Both the position numbers and the translations under genes were made by a program. Of a stretch of DNA of 64,000 bases, positions 26,283 through 34,375 are shown piece by piece. Below the pieces are notes generated by a model. That model saw only the letters and a list, made by a program, of their open reading frames with translations. It searched no databases and was not told where the DNA came from. Position 1 is the first letter of the stretch. Each line of letters starts with the position of its first letter. The stretch lies in assembly GCA_019744815.1 (NCBI GenBank), contig JAIEUA010000001.1, positions 248,001-312,000 on the forward strand, read 5' to 3'. The DNA is from Phycisphaerales bacterium. Lineage in GTDB: Bacteria > Planctomycetota > Phycisphaerae > Phycisphaerales > UBA1924.

Positions 26283-28328
26283 ATGAAGACCCGCTTGACC
26301 GCTTTCCTGGCCACGATCCTCACCACACTTCTGTCAACCCTGCAGGCACAGGGTCAGAGCACCGGCGCACTGGTCCAGTGGGGCAGCACGGGCATTGGCC
26401 AAGCCAACAACGCCCCACCCCTCGCGGGGCCCTATATCGCCATCGCCGCGGGTGCTTATCACAATCTCGCGCTTCGCGCCGACGGGTCGCTCGTTCAGTG
26501 GGGCGACACGGCCTTCGGTCAGGCCAAAAACGCTCCGCCACCCGCCGGGCCCTACATCGCCATCGCCGCCGGTGGCTACCACAATCTCGCCCTCCGCGCC
26601 GACGGCTCGCTCGTCCAGTGGGGCAACACGAGTGTTGATCAGGGCAACAACGCCCCACTCCTCGCTGGGCCCTACACCGCCATCGCCGCCGGTGGCTACC
26701 ACAATCTCGCCCTCCGCGCCGACGGCTCGCTCGTCCAGTGGGGCCGCACGCTCGAAGGTCAAACCGTCAACGCCCCACCCCTCGCCGGGCCCTACATCGC
26801 CATCGCCGCGGGTGCCTATCACAATCTCGCGCTCCGCGCGGACGGCTCGCTCGTCCAATGGGGCGACCCGACCCGCGGGCAAGCCAGCAACTCCCCGCCC
26901 CCCGCCGGGCCCTACATCGCCATCGCTGCGGGCTACTACCACAATCTCGCGCTCCGCGCCGACGGCTCGCTCGTCCAGTGGGGCGACACAAGCAGCGGCC
27001 AGGCCAACAACTCGCCACCGCTCACTGGGCCTTACATCGCCATCGCCGCGGGTACCTATCACAATCTCGCGCTCCGCGCCGACGGCTCGCTCGTCCAGTG
27101 GGGCGACCCGACCCGCGGGCAAGCCAGCAACTCCCCGCCCGCCGCCGGGCCCTACACCGCCATCGCAGCAGGTTTTTCCCACAGCCTCGCGTTGACCGGT
27201 CTACCCGCAACGTCTGTGCGCTTCACATACCAGGGCACGCTCCAGGGCAACACCGGGCCGGTGGACCTGCGTCTGACGCTCTATGCGAGCGCGTCCGGGG
27301 GATCGCCGCGAGGCAACGCCACGCTCGTCAACGCCGTCACCCTGGGGCCCGGTGGCGTCTTCACCCTGACGGCCAACCCCGGTCCGATCAACGCGTCGAT
27401 CCCTCTCTGGGCCGAGATCGCCGTCGCTCCCGCCGGCTCCGGCAACTTCACCACCCTCACACCCCGACAGCCGATCTCGCCCGTTCCCAGCGCGTCCTAT
27501 GCCTCGGTCGCGGGTATCGCGAATCGAGCGATTGCGGCCAACACCGCCTCCAGCGTCCCATGGTCGGGCATCACCGGCGTGCCCAGCAGCGTGGCCAACG
27601 CCTTCTCTCCCTGGGCCGCATCCCCCAACAACGCCATCGCCTACACCGGCGGCAACGTCGGCATTGGCACCGCTTCTCCACAAACCGGCCTGCACATCGC
27701 CACTACCACCCGGATCGACACCAACGCCGACCTGCGTTTCGGAGCAGCCGGCGAGAACGGCGACACCATCTTCCTCCGACGCTTCAACTTCGCGACCAAC
27801 CAGAGCGGCCTCCAACTGGAGATGGGCACCGCCGGCAACGCCGCCAACAACAACGACGCCTTCATCATCACCGAGGGCGGAACCACACTCTTCCAGTTCA
27901 ACTCCCAGCTCGGCGGCCAGGCCCTCAAACCCGGCGGCGGCTCCTGGGGCGTCCTCTCCGACGCCCGTGCCAAGCACGACATCCAGCCCCTCGACGGCTC
28001 TCTCGACAGGCTTCTGCGTCTCCAAGGTCGCACCTACGAGTACAACGACCCCGAGGCCCCGGGCGCCGGCCGCGGCCGGCGCACCGGCTTCGTCGCCCAG
28101 CAGGTCGAGCCCGTCTTCCCCGAATGGATCGGCTCGACCGCCAACGGGCTCAAGACACTCAACATCACCGGCTTCGAAGCCCTGACCGTCGAAGCGCTCC
28201 GCGATCTGCGGCGGGAGAAGGACGAGCAGATCAAGCAGCGCGACAAGAAGATCGAGTCGCAGGGCCGCGATATCGAGGATCTCAAGGCACGCCTGCAGCG
28301 GATCGAGGAGATGCTGAAGTCTCGTTGA
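26283..28328 (+). CDS. YQG-array protein 7: RCC1-type repeat head, S74 tip
   Basis: The 681-residue protein has a signal peptide (about 1-25), then seven 40-residue RCC1-like repeats (about 30-309). Each follows the pattern LVQWG ... GPYIAIAAG ... YHNLALRADGS. The YQG module starts at about 313 (FTYQGTLQGNTGPVDLRL), then VPWSGITGVPSSVANAFSPW and VGIGTASPQTGLHIAT. The S74 domain starts SDARAKHDIQPL, with Ser559/Lys564 as the cleavage pair, and a coiled coil follows. RCC1 repeats form a seven-bladed propeller, and seven repeats fit one ring. The start is preceded by GGAG. Confidence 0.85.
   Translation: MKTRLTAFLATILTTLLSTLQAQGQSTGALVQWGSTGIGQANNAPPLAGPYIAIAAGAYHNLALRADGSLVQWGDTAFGQAKNAPPPAGPYIAIAAGGYHNLALRADGSLVQWGNTSVDQGNNAPLLAGPYTAIAAGGYHNLALRADGSLVQWGRTLEGQTVNAPPLAGPYIAIAAGAYHNLALRADGSLVQWGDPTRGQASNSPPPAGPYIAIAAGYYHNLALRADGSLVQWGDTSSGQANNSPPLTGPYIAIAAGTYHNLALRADGSLVQWGDPTRGQASNSPPAAGPYTAIAAGFSHSLALTGLPATSVRFTYQGTLQGNTGPVDLRLTLYASASGGSPRGNATLVNAVTLGPGGVFTLTANPGPINASIPLWAEIAVAPAGSGNFTTLTPRQPISPVPSASYASVAGIANRAIAANTASSVPWSGITGVPSSVANAFSPWAASPNNAIAYTGGNVGIGTASPQTGLHIATTTRIDTNADLRFGAAGENGDTIFLRRFNFATNQSGLQLEMGTAGNAANNNDAFIITEGGTTLFQFNSQLGGQALKPGGGSWGVLSDARAKHDIQPLDGSLDRLLRLQGRTYEYNDPEAPGAGRGRRTGFVAQQVEPVFPEWIGSTANGLKTLNITGFEALTVEALRDLRREKDEQIKQRDKKIESQGRDIEDLKARLQRIEEMLKSR
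26370..27209 (+). repeat. Seven 120-bp tandem repeats encoding RCC1 blades
   Basis: The coding DNA repeats every 120 bp, with near-identical stretches such as CACAATCTCGCGCTCCGCGC and GACGGCTCGCTCGTCCAGTGG. Repeats five and seven begin with the same 12-codon block (LVQWGDPTRGQASNSPP). The high nucleotide identity suggests recent expansion or gene conversion. Confidence 0.85.
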
Positions 28329-28399
28329 CCTCCACCGCTTCCGTCGCCAACGCGACCGGAGCGGCTTTCCAACATCGCGCCCTTGCATCCGGAGGTTTC

Positions 28400-29875
28400 A
28401 TGCGTCTTTTCGCTTCGTTCGTGCTGTCGGCGGCATTGGCTTCTGCAGTTGCCGGCAGCGCATCGCCCGCCTCAGCCCAGATCGCGCTGCCGGCGTCGTT
28501 CACCTATCAGGGCTTCGTCGCCGAGAACGGCACGCCCGTGAATGGCACCGCGGACCTGAGCTTCTCGCTGTGGTCCGATCCGGTCTCGACACTTGCGGCC
28601 AGCCGTCTCGGCAATCCGCAGACCATCCCAGGCGTGGCGATCGATCACGGACGCTTCACGGTGGAGCTCAACGCCGGCGGGCAGTTCTCCGCGAACGCGT
28701 TCACGGGTGACGCACGCTGGCTGGAGGTGAGCATCAACGGCGTGCCGCAGCTGCCGCGGACGATGATCCTCGCGGCGCCGTACGCCCAGCGGGCACTGAT
28801 CAGCAACAGCCTGCGGCTTCCGTTCACGGCCTCATTGTCGATCACCTCGGGTCACGCGTTGAGAATCAACAACGATTCCACAAGCGCCAACGGGGTCATC
28901 ATGGGTGCCACGGGCTTCCCGATCTCCACGAACTTGAGCTTGTTCGAACCGACAGGAGTCCGGGGCGACAGCTCCCTCGGCACCGGCGTGCTCGGTGTCT
29001 CGGCCGGCCCGAGCCGCGCCGGCGTCGCCGGCATCAACGACGCCCCGAGCGGTGTCGGCGCTCTGGGCTCGGCGAAAGGTCCCTCGGGCGTCGGCGTTGC
29101 AGGCGAAGCGAGCAGCGCGTTCGGCGTCGGCGTCCGCGGACGCACCACCAGCGTCGGCGGCGCGGGCGTGCTGGCCCAATCAACCGACGGCAACACCTTC
29201 GCGCTCATCGCCGAGAACACCGGCAACGGCCTGACCTTCATCAGCAAGGGCGAGAGCATCTTCTCCGGGGACGTCTCGCTCGGATATGCGTCGTTCTCCG
29301 CAGCGGCGGGCAAGCTCATCCTCCGCAACAAAAACTCCGACAGCATCCTTCTCCGACCCGATGTGCTGACCGCCAACGAATTCGTGCAGATCACCTTCGC
29401 CGATCCCGACGGCGGGACGCCCACGGTCGGGCTTCGGTACGCCGACTTTGGATCGCCGGGGCGCATCGACGTCGTCGGCGGCCGCCTTCGCGGCGTGCTC
29501 GAGAACACCTCCACCATCCGCGCCAAGCACGATGTCACCACCGTCGGAAGCGCACTGAGCGATCTCCTCAAGCTCCGCCCCGTCGAGTTCACATGGAACG
29601 CCGAGTACGGCGGCGGGCGCGACGTGGGCCTGATCGCCGAGGAAGTGGCCGCCATCTTCCCGAGCGTCACCAGCGCCCGCGACGGCCAGGTCGACAGCAT
29701 CCGCTACAGCGGCGTGACCGCGCTCCTCGTTCGCGGCATGCAGGAGCAGCAGGAACAACTGGAGGCCCAGCGGCGCGAAGCGGCGGCATTGCGTGAGCAG
29801 AACGCAAGGCTCGAGGAGCGCCTGCGCCGCCTCGAAGCGGCATTGGAGAAGGTCGCAGGCACCGCCACCAAGTGA
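28400..29875 (+). CDS. YQG-array protein 8, S74-tipped
   Basis: The 491-residue protein has a signal peptide (ending ASPASAQ) and the YQG module at once (about 33; FTYQGFVAENGTPVNGTADL). The stalk holds a run of VGV/GV repeats between about 195 and 255 (GVLGVSAGPSRAGVAG, GVGVRGRTTSVGGAGV). These resemble the glycine-rich collar repeats of trimeric fibres. The S74 domain starts with STIRAKHDV; its cleavage pair is Ser371/Lys376. VGLIAEEVAAIFPSVTS and a Gln/Glu-rich coiled coil follow. It begins 72 bp after gene 7 with a clear GGAGG and may be co-transcribed with it. Confidence 0.85.
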   Translation: MRLFASFVLSAALASAVAGSASPASAQIALPASFTYQGFVAENGTPVNGTADLSFSLWSDPVSTLAASRLGNPQTIPGVAIDHGRFTVELNAGGQFSANAFTGDARWLEVSINGVPQLPRTMILAAPYAQRALISNSLRLPFTASLSITSGHALRINNDSTSANGVIMGATGFPISTNLSLFEPTGVRGDSSLGTGVLGVSAGPSRAGVAGINDAPSGVGALGSAKGPSGVGVAGEASSAFGVGVRGRTTSVGGAGVLAQSTDGNTFALIAENTGNGLTFISKGESIFSGDVSLGYASFSAAAGKLILRNKNSDSILLRPDVLTANEFVQITFADPDGGTPTVGLRYADFGSPGRIDVVGGRLRGVLENTSTIRAKHDVTTVGSALSDLLKLRPVEFTWNAEYGGGRDVGLIAEEVAAIFPSVTSARDGQVDSIRYSGVTALLVRGMQEQQEQLEAQRREAAALREQNARLEERLRRLEAALEKVAGTATK

Positions 29876-29944
29876 TCTGATCGGAGCATGTTCGGAGTGC
29901 TGCTGGGTTCTCCGATCGCGATTTCGTCGCGGCCCGGGATTCCC

Positions 29945-29973
29945 TTGCATGAAACCGCGCCGTCTGGGACATT
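29945..29973 (+). promoter_or_regulatory. Promoter of array gene 9
   Basis: TTGCAT (29945-29950) and GACATT (29968-29973) are separated by 17 bp and lie 20 bp before the ATG at 29993, with GGGAGG in between. The -10 box is one base off the TACATT used elsewhere in the array. Confidence 0.45.
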
Positions 29974-29992
29974 GTCGCGGGAGGTCCTCGTC

Positions 29993-31393
29993 ATGCGCCA
30001 CCGCTCGAATCCCGCTGTTTGCACCGTCGCTCTGCTTGCCCTTGGAATGACTCCGCTCGCGGATGCCGCGACGTTCTCCAACCCGACCGCGATCACGATC
30101 AACGACAACGCCAACGCGTCGTTGTACCCGAGCACGATCAATGTGCCGCTCGGCCCGCCGATCCAGAGCATCGCCGTCTCGCTCAACCAGTTCAGTCATT
30201 CGCGCATAAGCGATCTGACCGTGCTGCTTGTCTCACCCTCGGGCAAGGCGGTGCAGCTGCTCGCGAACGCGCCGGGCTCGACCGCCGCGGCGTTCAATTT
30301 CGTCCTGGCCGATTCGGGACGCCCGCTCAACGGCGATCCGATGGTGAAGGTGACCTATCGCCCCACCGTCGTTCCAGCGCCTGCGGCGATGCCCGCGCCG
30401 GCCCCGGGCCTGCCGTATCTCACGTCGTTTGACTCGCTGATCGGCGACGACGCCGCGGGGACGTGGTCTTTGTACGTGCGGGACAATGTCACCGGCGAGG
30501 TTGGCTCGATCGCCACCGGATGGTCGCTCTCGATCAACGGCCCGCTCGCGGCGTCCATCTCGACGGAGTACTCATACCAAGGCGTGCTGCGCAACGCGGG
30601 CGGGCCATTGAGCGGCGTGTACGACGTCCGCGCCGACCTGTGGCGCAGCCCGAACAGCACGGCGCCGCAGGACAAGGTCGCTTCGTCCACAGCGTTCGCG
30701 GTGCCGATCGAGAACGGCGTGTTCACCACGAAGTTCGCCCCGCCGTCCTCAAGCTTCGACGGGCGTGCGTTGTGGGTCGAGATCGCGGTGAAGGGCCCGG
30801 GCGATCCGAGCTTCGTGACCCTCGACGGCCGCGCCCCGCTGACGGCCGTGCCGTACGCGTCGTTTGCGCTCAAGGCCGACCAGGCCGCGTTCGCCGACGA
30901 GGTCGGCACGGTCTCGTGGGGCACCATCACGAACATCCCGAGCAACGTGCTCAACGCGTTCAGCCCCTGGGCGGCAACCGGGACCGCGATCAACAACACC
31001 AACACCGGCAACGTGCTGATCGGCACCACCACCGGGACATCGAAGCTGACCGTCAACGGGACGATCGAGTCGAAGGCCGGCGGGGTGAAGTTTCCCGACG
31101 GCAGCACACAGACGACCGCCGTGGTCTCGCCGATCGTTGCCAGCGGATCTCTTTCGCTCGACTTTTCGAGTATTGCCGCGGGCGGTGATGCGCTCGCAAC
31201 CATCAACGGAGTCGGCGGGCTGGAACTCACCGACGTGGTCGTGATCTCGCCGCAGAGCGATCTCCCGTCGGGCCTCTCCATCGACTTCGCGCGCGTGAGT
31301 GCCACGAGTCAGTTCCGGTTCCGGTTGCGCAACAACTCCGGGGCCGCGATCAATCCTCCGTTGATCGTATTTGGCTACCGGATCATCCGCTAG
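29993..31393 (+). CDS. YQG-array protein 9: P-domain head, unique C-terminal cap
   Basis: The 466-residue protein has a signal peptide (MRHRSNPAVC...PLADA), a P-domain-like head to about 185 (SDLTVLLVSPSGKAVQLL and DDAAGTWSLYVRDNVTG), and the YQG module from about 192 (YSYQGVLRNAGGPLSGVYD). The linker VSWGTITNIPSNVLNAFSPW and KFPDGSTQTTAV follow. The final 85 residues (SLSLDFSSIAAGGDALATI to FGYRIIR) form a small beta domain that resembles phage-tail tip or baseplate-type caps. It has no S74 domain or coiled coil. Confidence 0.8.
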   Translation: MRHRSNPAVCTVALLALGMTPLADAATFSNPTAITINDNANASLYPSTINVPLGPPIQSIAVSLNQFSHSRISDLTVLLVSPSGKAVQLLANAPGSTAAAFNFVLADSGRPLNGDPMVKVTYRPTVVPAPAAMPAPAPGLPYLTSFDSLIGDDAAGTWSLYVRDNVTGEVGSIATGWSLSINGPLAASISTEYSYQGVLRNAGGPLSGVYDVRADLWRSPNSTAPQDKVASSTAFAVPIENGVFTTKFAPPSSSFDGRALWVEIAVKGPGDPSFVTLDGRAPLTAVPYASFALKADQAAFADEVGTVSWGTITNIPSNVLNAFSPWAATGTAINNTNTGNVLIGTTTGTSKLTVNGTIESKAGGVKFPDGSTQTTAVVSPIVASGSLSLDFSSIAAGGDALATINGVGGLELTDVVVISPQSDLPSGLSIDFARVSATSQFRFRLRNNSGAAINPPLIVFGYRIIR

Positions 31394-31448
31394 GCCGCCT
31401 GCTCAGCTGTCGGACGGGCAGCGTGGTGGGCGACCCCACCGCGGAGTC

Positions 31449-31530
31449 GTACACTGCCCCCAAGGACGAGATCCCGGTTCGATACAGCGGCAACAAGACG
31501 TGTGATCCCAAACACCCCGAGGGCTCCGCG
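31449..31530 (+). pseudogene. Decayed 5' fragment of the OsmC gene
   Basis: From GTACACTGCCCCC onward this DNA matches the promoter-proximal and first 23 codons of the OsmC-like gene at 33752. Its translation is KDEIPVRYSGNKTCDPKHPE, against MVEIKVRYSGSKKCDLQHPE. The start codon has become AAG. It runs directly into the tail fragment of an array gene at 31542. Confidence 0.8.
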
Positions 31531-31541
31531 GACATCGCGCT

Positions 31542-31691
31542 GGCTTCGAAGCCCTGGCCGTCGAAGCACTCCGCGACATGCGCCGGGAGAAGGACGAGCG
31601 GATCGAACGCCGGAAGCGGCAAATCGAGGAACCGCAAAATTGCATGCAGCGCCTCGAAGCCCTGTTGGAAGAGCAGAGACGCCGGCCGTGA
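31542..31691 (+). pseudogene. Decayed 3' tail of an S74-type array gene
   Basis: Forty-nine codons and a stop encode EALAVEALRDMRREKDERIE, a short charged run and then QRLEALLEEQRRRP. This matches the coiled-coil end of array protein 6 (LEALLEEQRRRP). No S74 core or upstream reading frame remains. The rest of the 31394-31945 gap is duplicated intergenic DNA and the promoter of array gene 10. Confidence 0.85.
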
Positions 31692-32050
31692 GGTCCGCGT
31701 ACCGATGGACCGTCGGCGCGGATCGAGCCGCACGCGGAATGGCGATCGCCGCCGCGGATGCCAGTGATTTCCTTGGGCCGAGAAGAACAGCACGAGTGCC
31801 ATATTCCATGGGACGCTTCCGCCGGACGCTCTCAAGGGAAGCCGTGCAGGGTCGGCGTTTGCGACCGATGCCGACATTCGCCTTGCAACAGATTTGATCC
31901 AGCTTTACATTGTGCAAGGCGGGGCCGGCAGCAGGGGAGCTTTCCATGCGATCGATTCGTTCCGTGAGGCACGCAGTTCTCTCGCTTGCGGCGTCGTCGC
32001 TCTTGATGCCGGGTCTCGTCCTTGCGCAGCCGGGACAGACCGCGTTTACC
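31558..32050. repeat. Duplicated array segment, copy B
   Basis: Counterpart of 25659-26120. Here the upstream array gene is reduced to its last 49 codons, while the downstream MRSIRS gene is intact. In copy A the situation is reversed. Confidence 0.75.
31883..31911 (+). promoter_or_regulatory. Promoter of array gene 10
   Basis: TTGCAA (31883-31888) and TACATT (31906-31911) are separated by 17 bp, 34 bp before the ATG at 31946. It is conserved with the promoter of the truncated copy at 25960. Confidence 0.65.
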
Positions 32051-33424
32051 TACCAGGGCGTTCTCAAGTCGTCGAGCGGCGCTCCGATCTCGGGGACCGT
32101 GGACGTGCGCTTCACGGCGTGGAACGACCTGACGCTTGGCGTACAGGTCGGCCCCGCGTTCACCGCGACGGCGTTGACTCTCGTCGGGGGAGTCATCACG
32201 ACGCCGGTTGATTTCGGTCCGATCTTTGACGGCAGCGGCAGCAGTTTGACCCCGTACTACCTGCAGATCGAGGTCCGCCCGACCGGCGGCGGCGCGTTCA
32301 CCGTGCTTTCGCCCCGCCAGCCCTTCACGTCGACCCCGTACGCCCTGACGACCAGCGATCCCAACATCCCGCGTCTCAACGGGGTCAACGTCTTCACCCA
32401 ACCGCAGTACCTGTTGTCCGCGGGTCAAGCTTCGCAGACCCTGACCTCCGAAAGCGCTCCCTTCGGCTCGGTGCTGATCTTGGAAAACAACACCCCGACC
32501 CTTGCCGCCGACGACTACCTCGGTGCCATCAACTTCAATCAGGCTGGCGGCACGCCCGGGCAGATCGGATATCGGCGCGGCGCGACCGCGAATCAGGATC
32601 GCTTGCTGCTCCGAGTCGGCGACCTGCCTTGGGCCTCGTTGACCGGCGCTGGCAACTTCGGCGTCGGCGTGACACAGCCCAAGGCCCGCTTGCACATCGC
32701 GAACGGCACGTCCTTCGCGAGCGCCAGCTCGAACTCACTCGTGCAGCTCGACGCGGCATTCTCGTACTACATCAGCCTTCTCACGCAGAACCAGAGCGAA
32801 TCTGGTTTCCTGTTCTCGCGCCAGAACACCAGCTCCGCCGAGGCGGGCATTATCTTCAATAACAACAACAACGGCTCGCTGCAGTTCCGCACCGGCAACA
32901 ACGCCACGCGGATGATCATCGGCTCGGACGGCAATGTGCAGATCGCCAACACCCTGTCCGCGAGCAACCTCGCGTACACCACGCCCCGTACCAGCTACTT
33001 CTCCCTCCCCCCGACCGCGCTGACCGGCGACGGCGGTGTCGTGCGACAAGGATTCAACGGCGCCTATGGACCCGTCGGCACGTCCATCGCGCTCTTTGGA
33101 TCTCTCACTCTTCCGCATGGCGCCACCATCACAAACGTGACCGTCTTTGCGTATGACGCCGAACCTTCGGTGAACCTCCAGTTTTTTCTCCAGCGCACAC
33201 CGATCGCAGGAGCGAACTCCAGCGCGATCGTGCCATCGATAGCAACCTCGGGCACACCCGGCGCGGTCGGCGTGTCGTTTGGGTCGGGCTCGCTCAATGT
33301 GCCGATTGACAACCAGAGTTTCTCGTACGCTGTCTTCATCTTTCCGCAGTTCGGCAACTGGAGTGAGTCGCTGGCCGTCCGCAGCATTCGCGTCACCTAC
33401 AGCATGCCAGCGCCGGTGCCGTGA
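31946..33424 (+). CDS. YQG-array protein 10, without S74 domain
   Basis: The 492-residue protein has a signal peptide (MRSIRSVRHAVLS...VLAQ) and the YQG module at about 33 (FTYQGVLKSSSGAPISGTVD). The middle part has FGVGVTQPKARLHIANG and an Asn-rich IIFNNNNNGSLQFRTGNN stretch. The last 140 residues form a beta domain (SLTLPHGATITNVTVFAYD to RVTYSMPAPVP) that matches the C-terminal cap of array protein 14. It has no S74 domain. The start follows GGGGAG. It is the intact version of the stub at 26022. Confidence 0.82.
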   Translation: MRSIRSVRHAVLSLAASSLLMPGLVLAQPGQTAFTYQGVLKSSSGAPISGTVDVRFTAWNDLTLGVQVGPAFTATALTLVGGVITTPVDFGPIFDGSGSSLTPYYLQIEVRPTGGGAFTVLSPRQPFTSTPYALTTSDPNIPRLNGVNVFTQPQYLLSAGQASQTLTSESAPFGSVLILENNTPTLAADDYLGAINFNQAGGTPGQIGYRRGATANQDRLLLRVGDLPWASLTGAGNFGVGVTQPKARLHIANGTSFASASSNSLVQLDAAFSYYISLLTQNQSESGFLFSRQNTSSAEAGIIFNNNNNGSLQFRTGNNATRMIIGSDGNVQIANTLSASNLAYTTPRTSYFSLPPTALTGDGGVVRQGFNGAYGPVGTSIALFGSLTLPHGATITNVTVFAYDAEPSVNLQFFLQRTPIAGANSSAIVPSIATSGTPGAVGVSFGSGSLNVPIDNQSFSYAVFIFPQFGNWSESLAVRSIRVTYSMPAPVP

Positions 33425-33751
33425 GGCGACCCGGTCTGGCATGACCACCAGGTATCTGGATGGCGCGCTCGTGCCGCGAAGCAAACAGATATGCCGTTTC
33501 CCGAGGATGCACGTTGACGGACGCACGTTGTGAGAACGACGCGATCGCGGTCGTTCGGAGCGTTTCGGCGATCTCCGCCGCGCCCGTACCACGCCGCTCG
33601 TTCGACTCCTCCAACTCGATCATCCGTCGCCCGGAACGTCGAAGACGCTCGCGCGGCCAGCACCACCGGCGAGAAAAGCCACACACTCGCCTTGAAGCAC
33701 GGCACGTCAAATGGCGGCATGGCCGATGCTCCGATCGCGTACACTGCCCCC
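33425..33751. other. Gap before the OsmC gene, no gene seen
   Basis: These 327 bp contain no supported gene. The last 13 bases before the OsmC start (GTACACTGCCCCC) are the part copied into 31449-31461. TACACT within it could be a -10 box, but I see no matching -35. Confidence 0.4.
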
Positions 33752-34159
33752 ATGGTCGAGATCAAGGTTCGCTACAGCGGCAGCAAGAAGTGTGACCTCC
33801 AGCACCCCGAGGGCGCCACGCTCCGCACCGATGCGCCCAAGGACATCGGCGGCGACGCCAGCGCGTTCTCGCCCACCGACCTCGTCGCCAGCGGGCTCGC
33901 CTCGTGCATCCTCACCACCATGGCGATGTTCGGCGAGCGTCACGGGATCGACCTCACCGGCGCGACCGCGACCGTCGAGAAGCACATGAGCCAGCCACCC
34001 GCGCCCCGCCGCATCGCGCGGCTGCCGGTCGTGGTCACGCTGCCCGCCAGCGTCCCCGCCGAGATGCGCGAGCGCCTCGAGCGCGTGGGGCACACCTGCC
34101 CGGTGCACGCGAGCCTGCACCCCGAGGTGGATGCGCCGATCACGTATCGCTACGTTTGA
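33752..34159 (+). CDS. OsmC/Ohr-family protein
   Basis: The 135-residue protein has the OsmC fold pattern: the N-terminal strand MVEIKVRYSGSKKC, the helix with the first conserved cysteine in ASGLASCILTTMAM, and the second cysteine in VGHTCPVHASL near the end. Family members reduce organic hydroperoxides with these two cysteines. It lies inside the array between genes 10 and 11 without functional link, in the same orientation. A decayed copy of its 5' end is at 31449. The ATG at 33752 is chosen because the family begins there; the upstream frame is Arg-rich and non-homologous. Confidence 0.9.
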   Translation: MVEIKVRYSGSKKCDLQHPEGATLRTDAPKDIGGDASAFSPTDLVASGLASCILTTMAMFGERHGIDLTGATATVEKHMSQPPAPRRIARLPVVVTLPASVPAEMRERLERVGHTCPVHASLHPEVDAPITYRYV

Positions 34160-34310
34160 ACCAGATCGCTCCGATCGGTTCGCTCCGTCGCACGGACGAC
34201 AACGTCCCAGAACCCGCCATGGAAAACTCGGGCCGAGTGCCCCTGCTCGTCGGCTTTGCGTTGGTCGATCGATCGGGGCAGATTTCACACGATCGGACAA
34301 TCACTTGGTG

Positions 34311-34339
34311 TTGGCGCATCGGTCCCGCTTCGGTAGGAT
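34311..34339 (+). promoter_or_regulatory. Promoter of array gene 11
   Basis: TTGGCG (34311-34316) and TAGGAT (34334-34339) are separated by 17 bp, 36 bp before the ATG at 34376. Confidence 0.65.
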
Positions 34340-34375
34340 GACCGTATTCGACGCGCCGCGATGAGGAACCCGACG

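Noticed and set aside
26370-27209. CRISPR-like repeat array
   Set aside because: The 120-bp units are translated RCC1 blades without spacers, and no cas gene is present.
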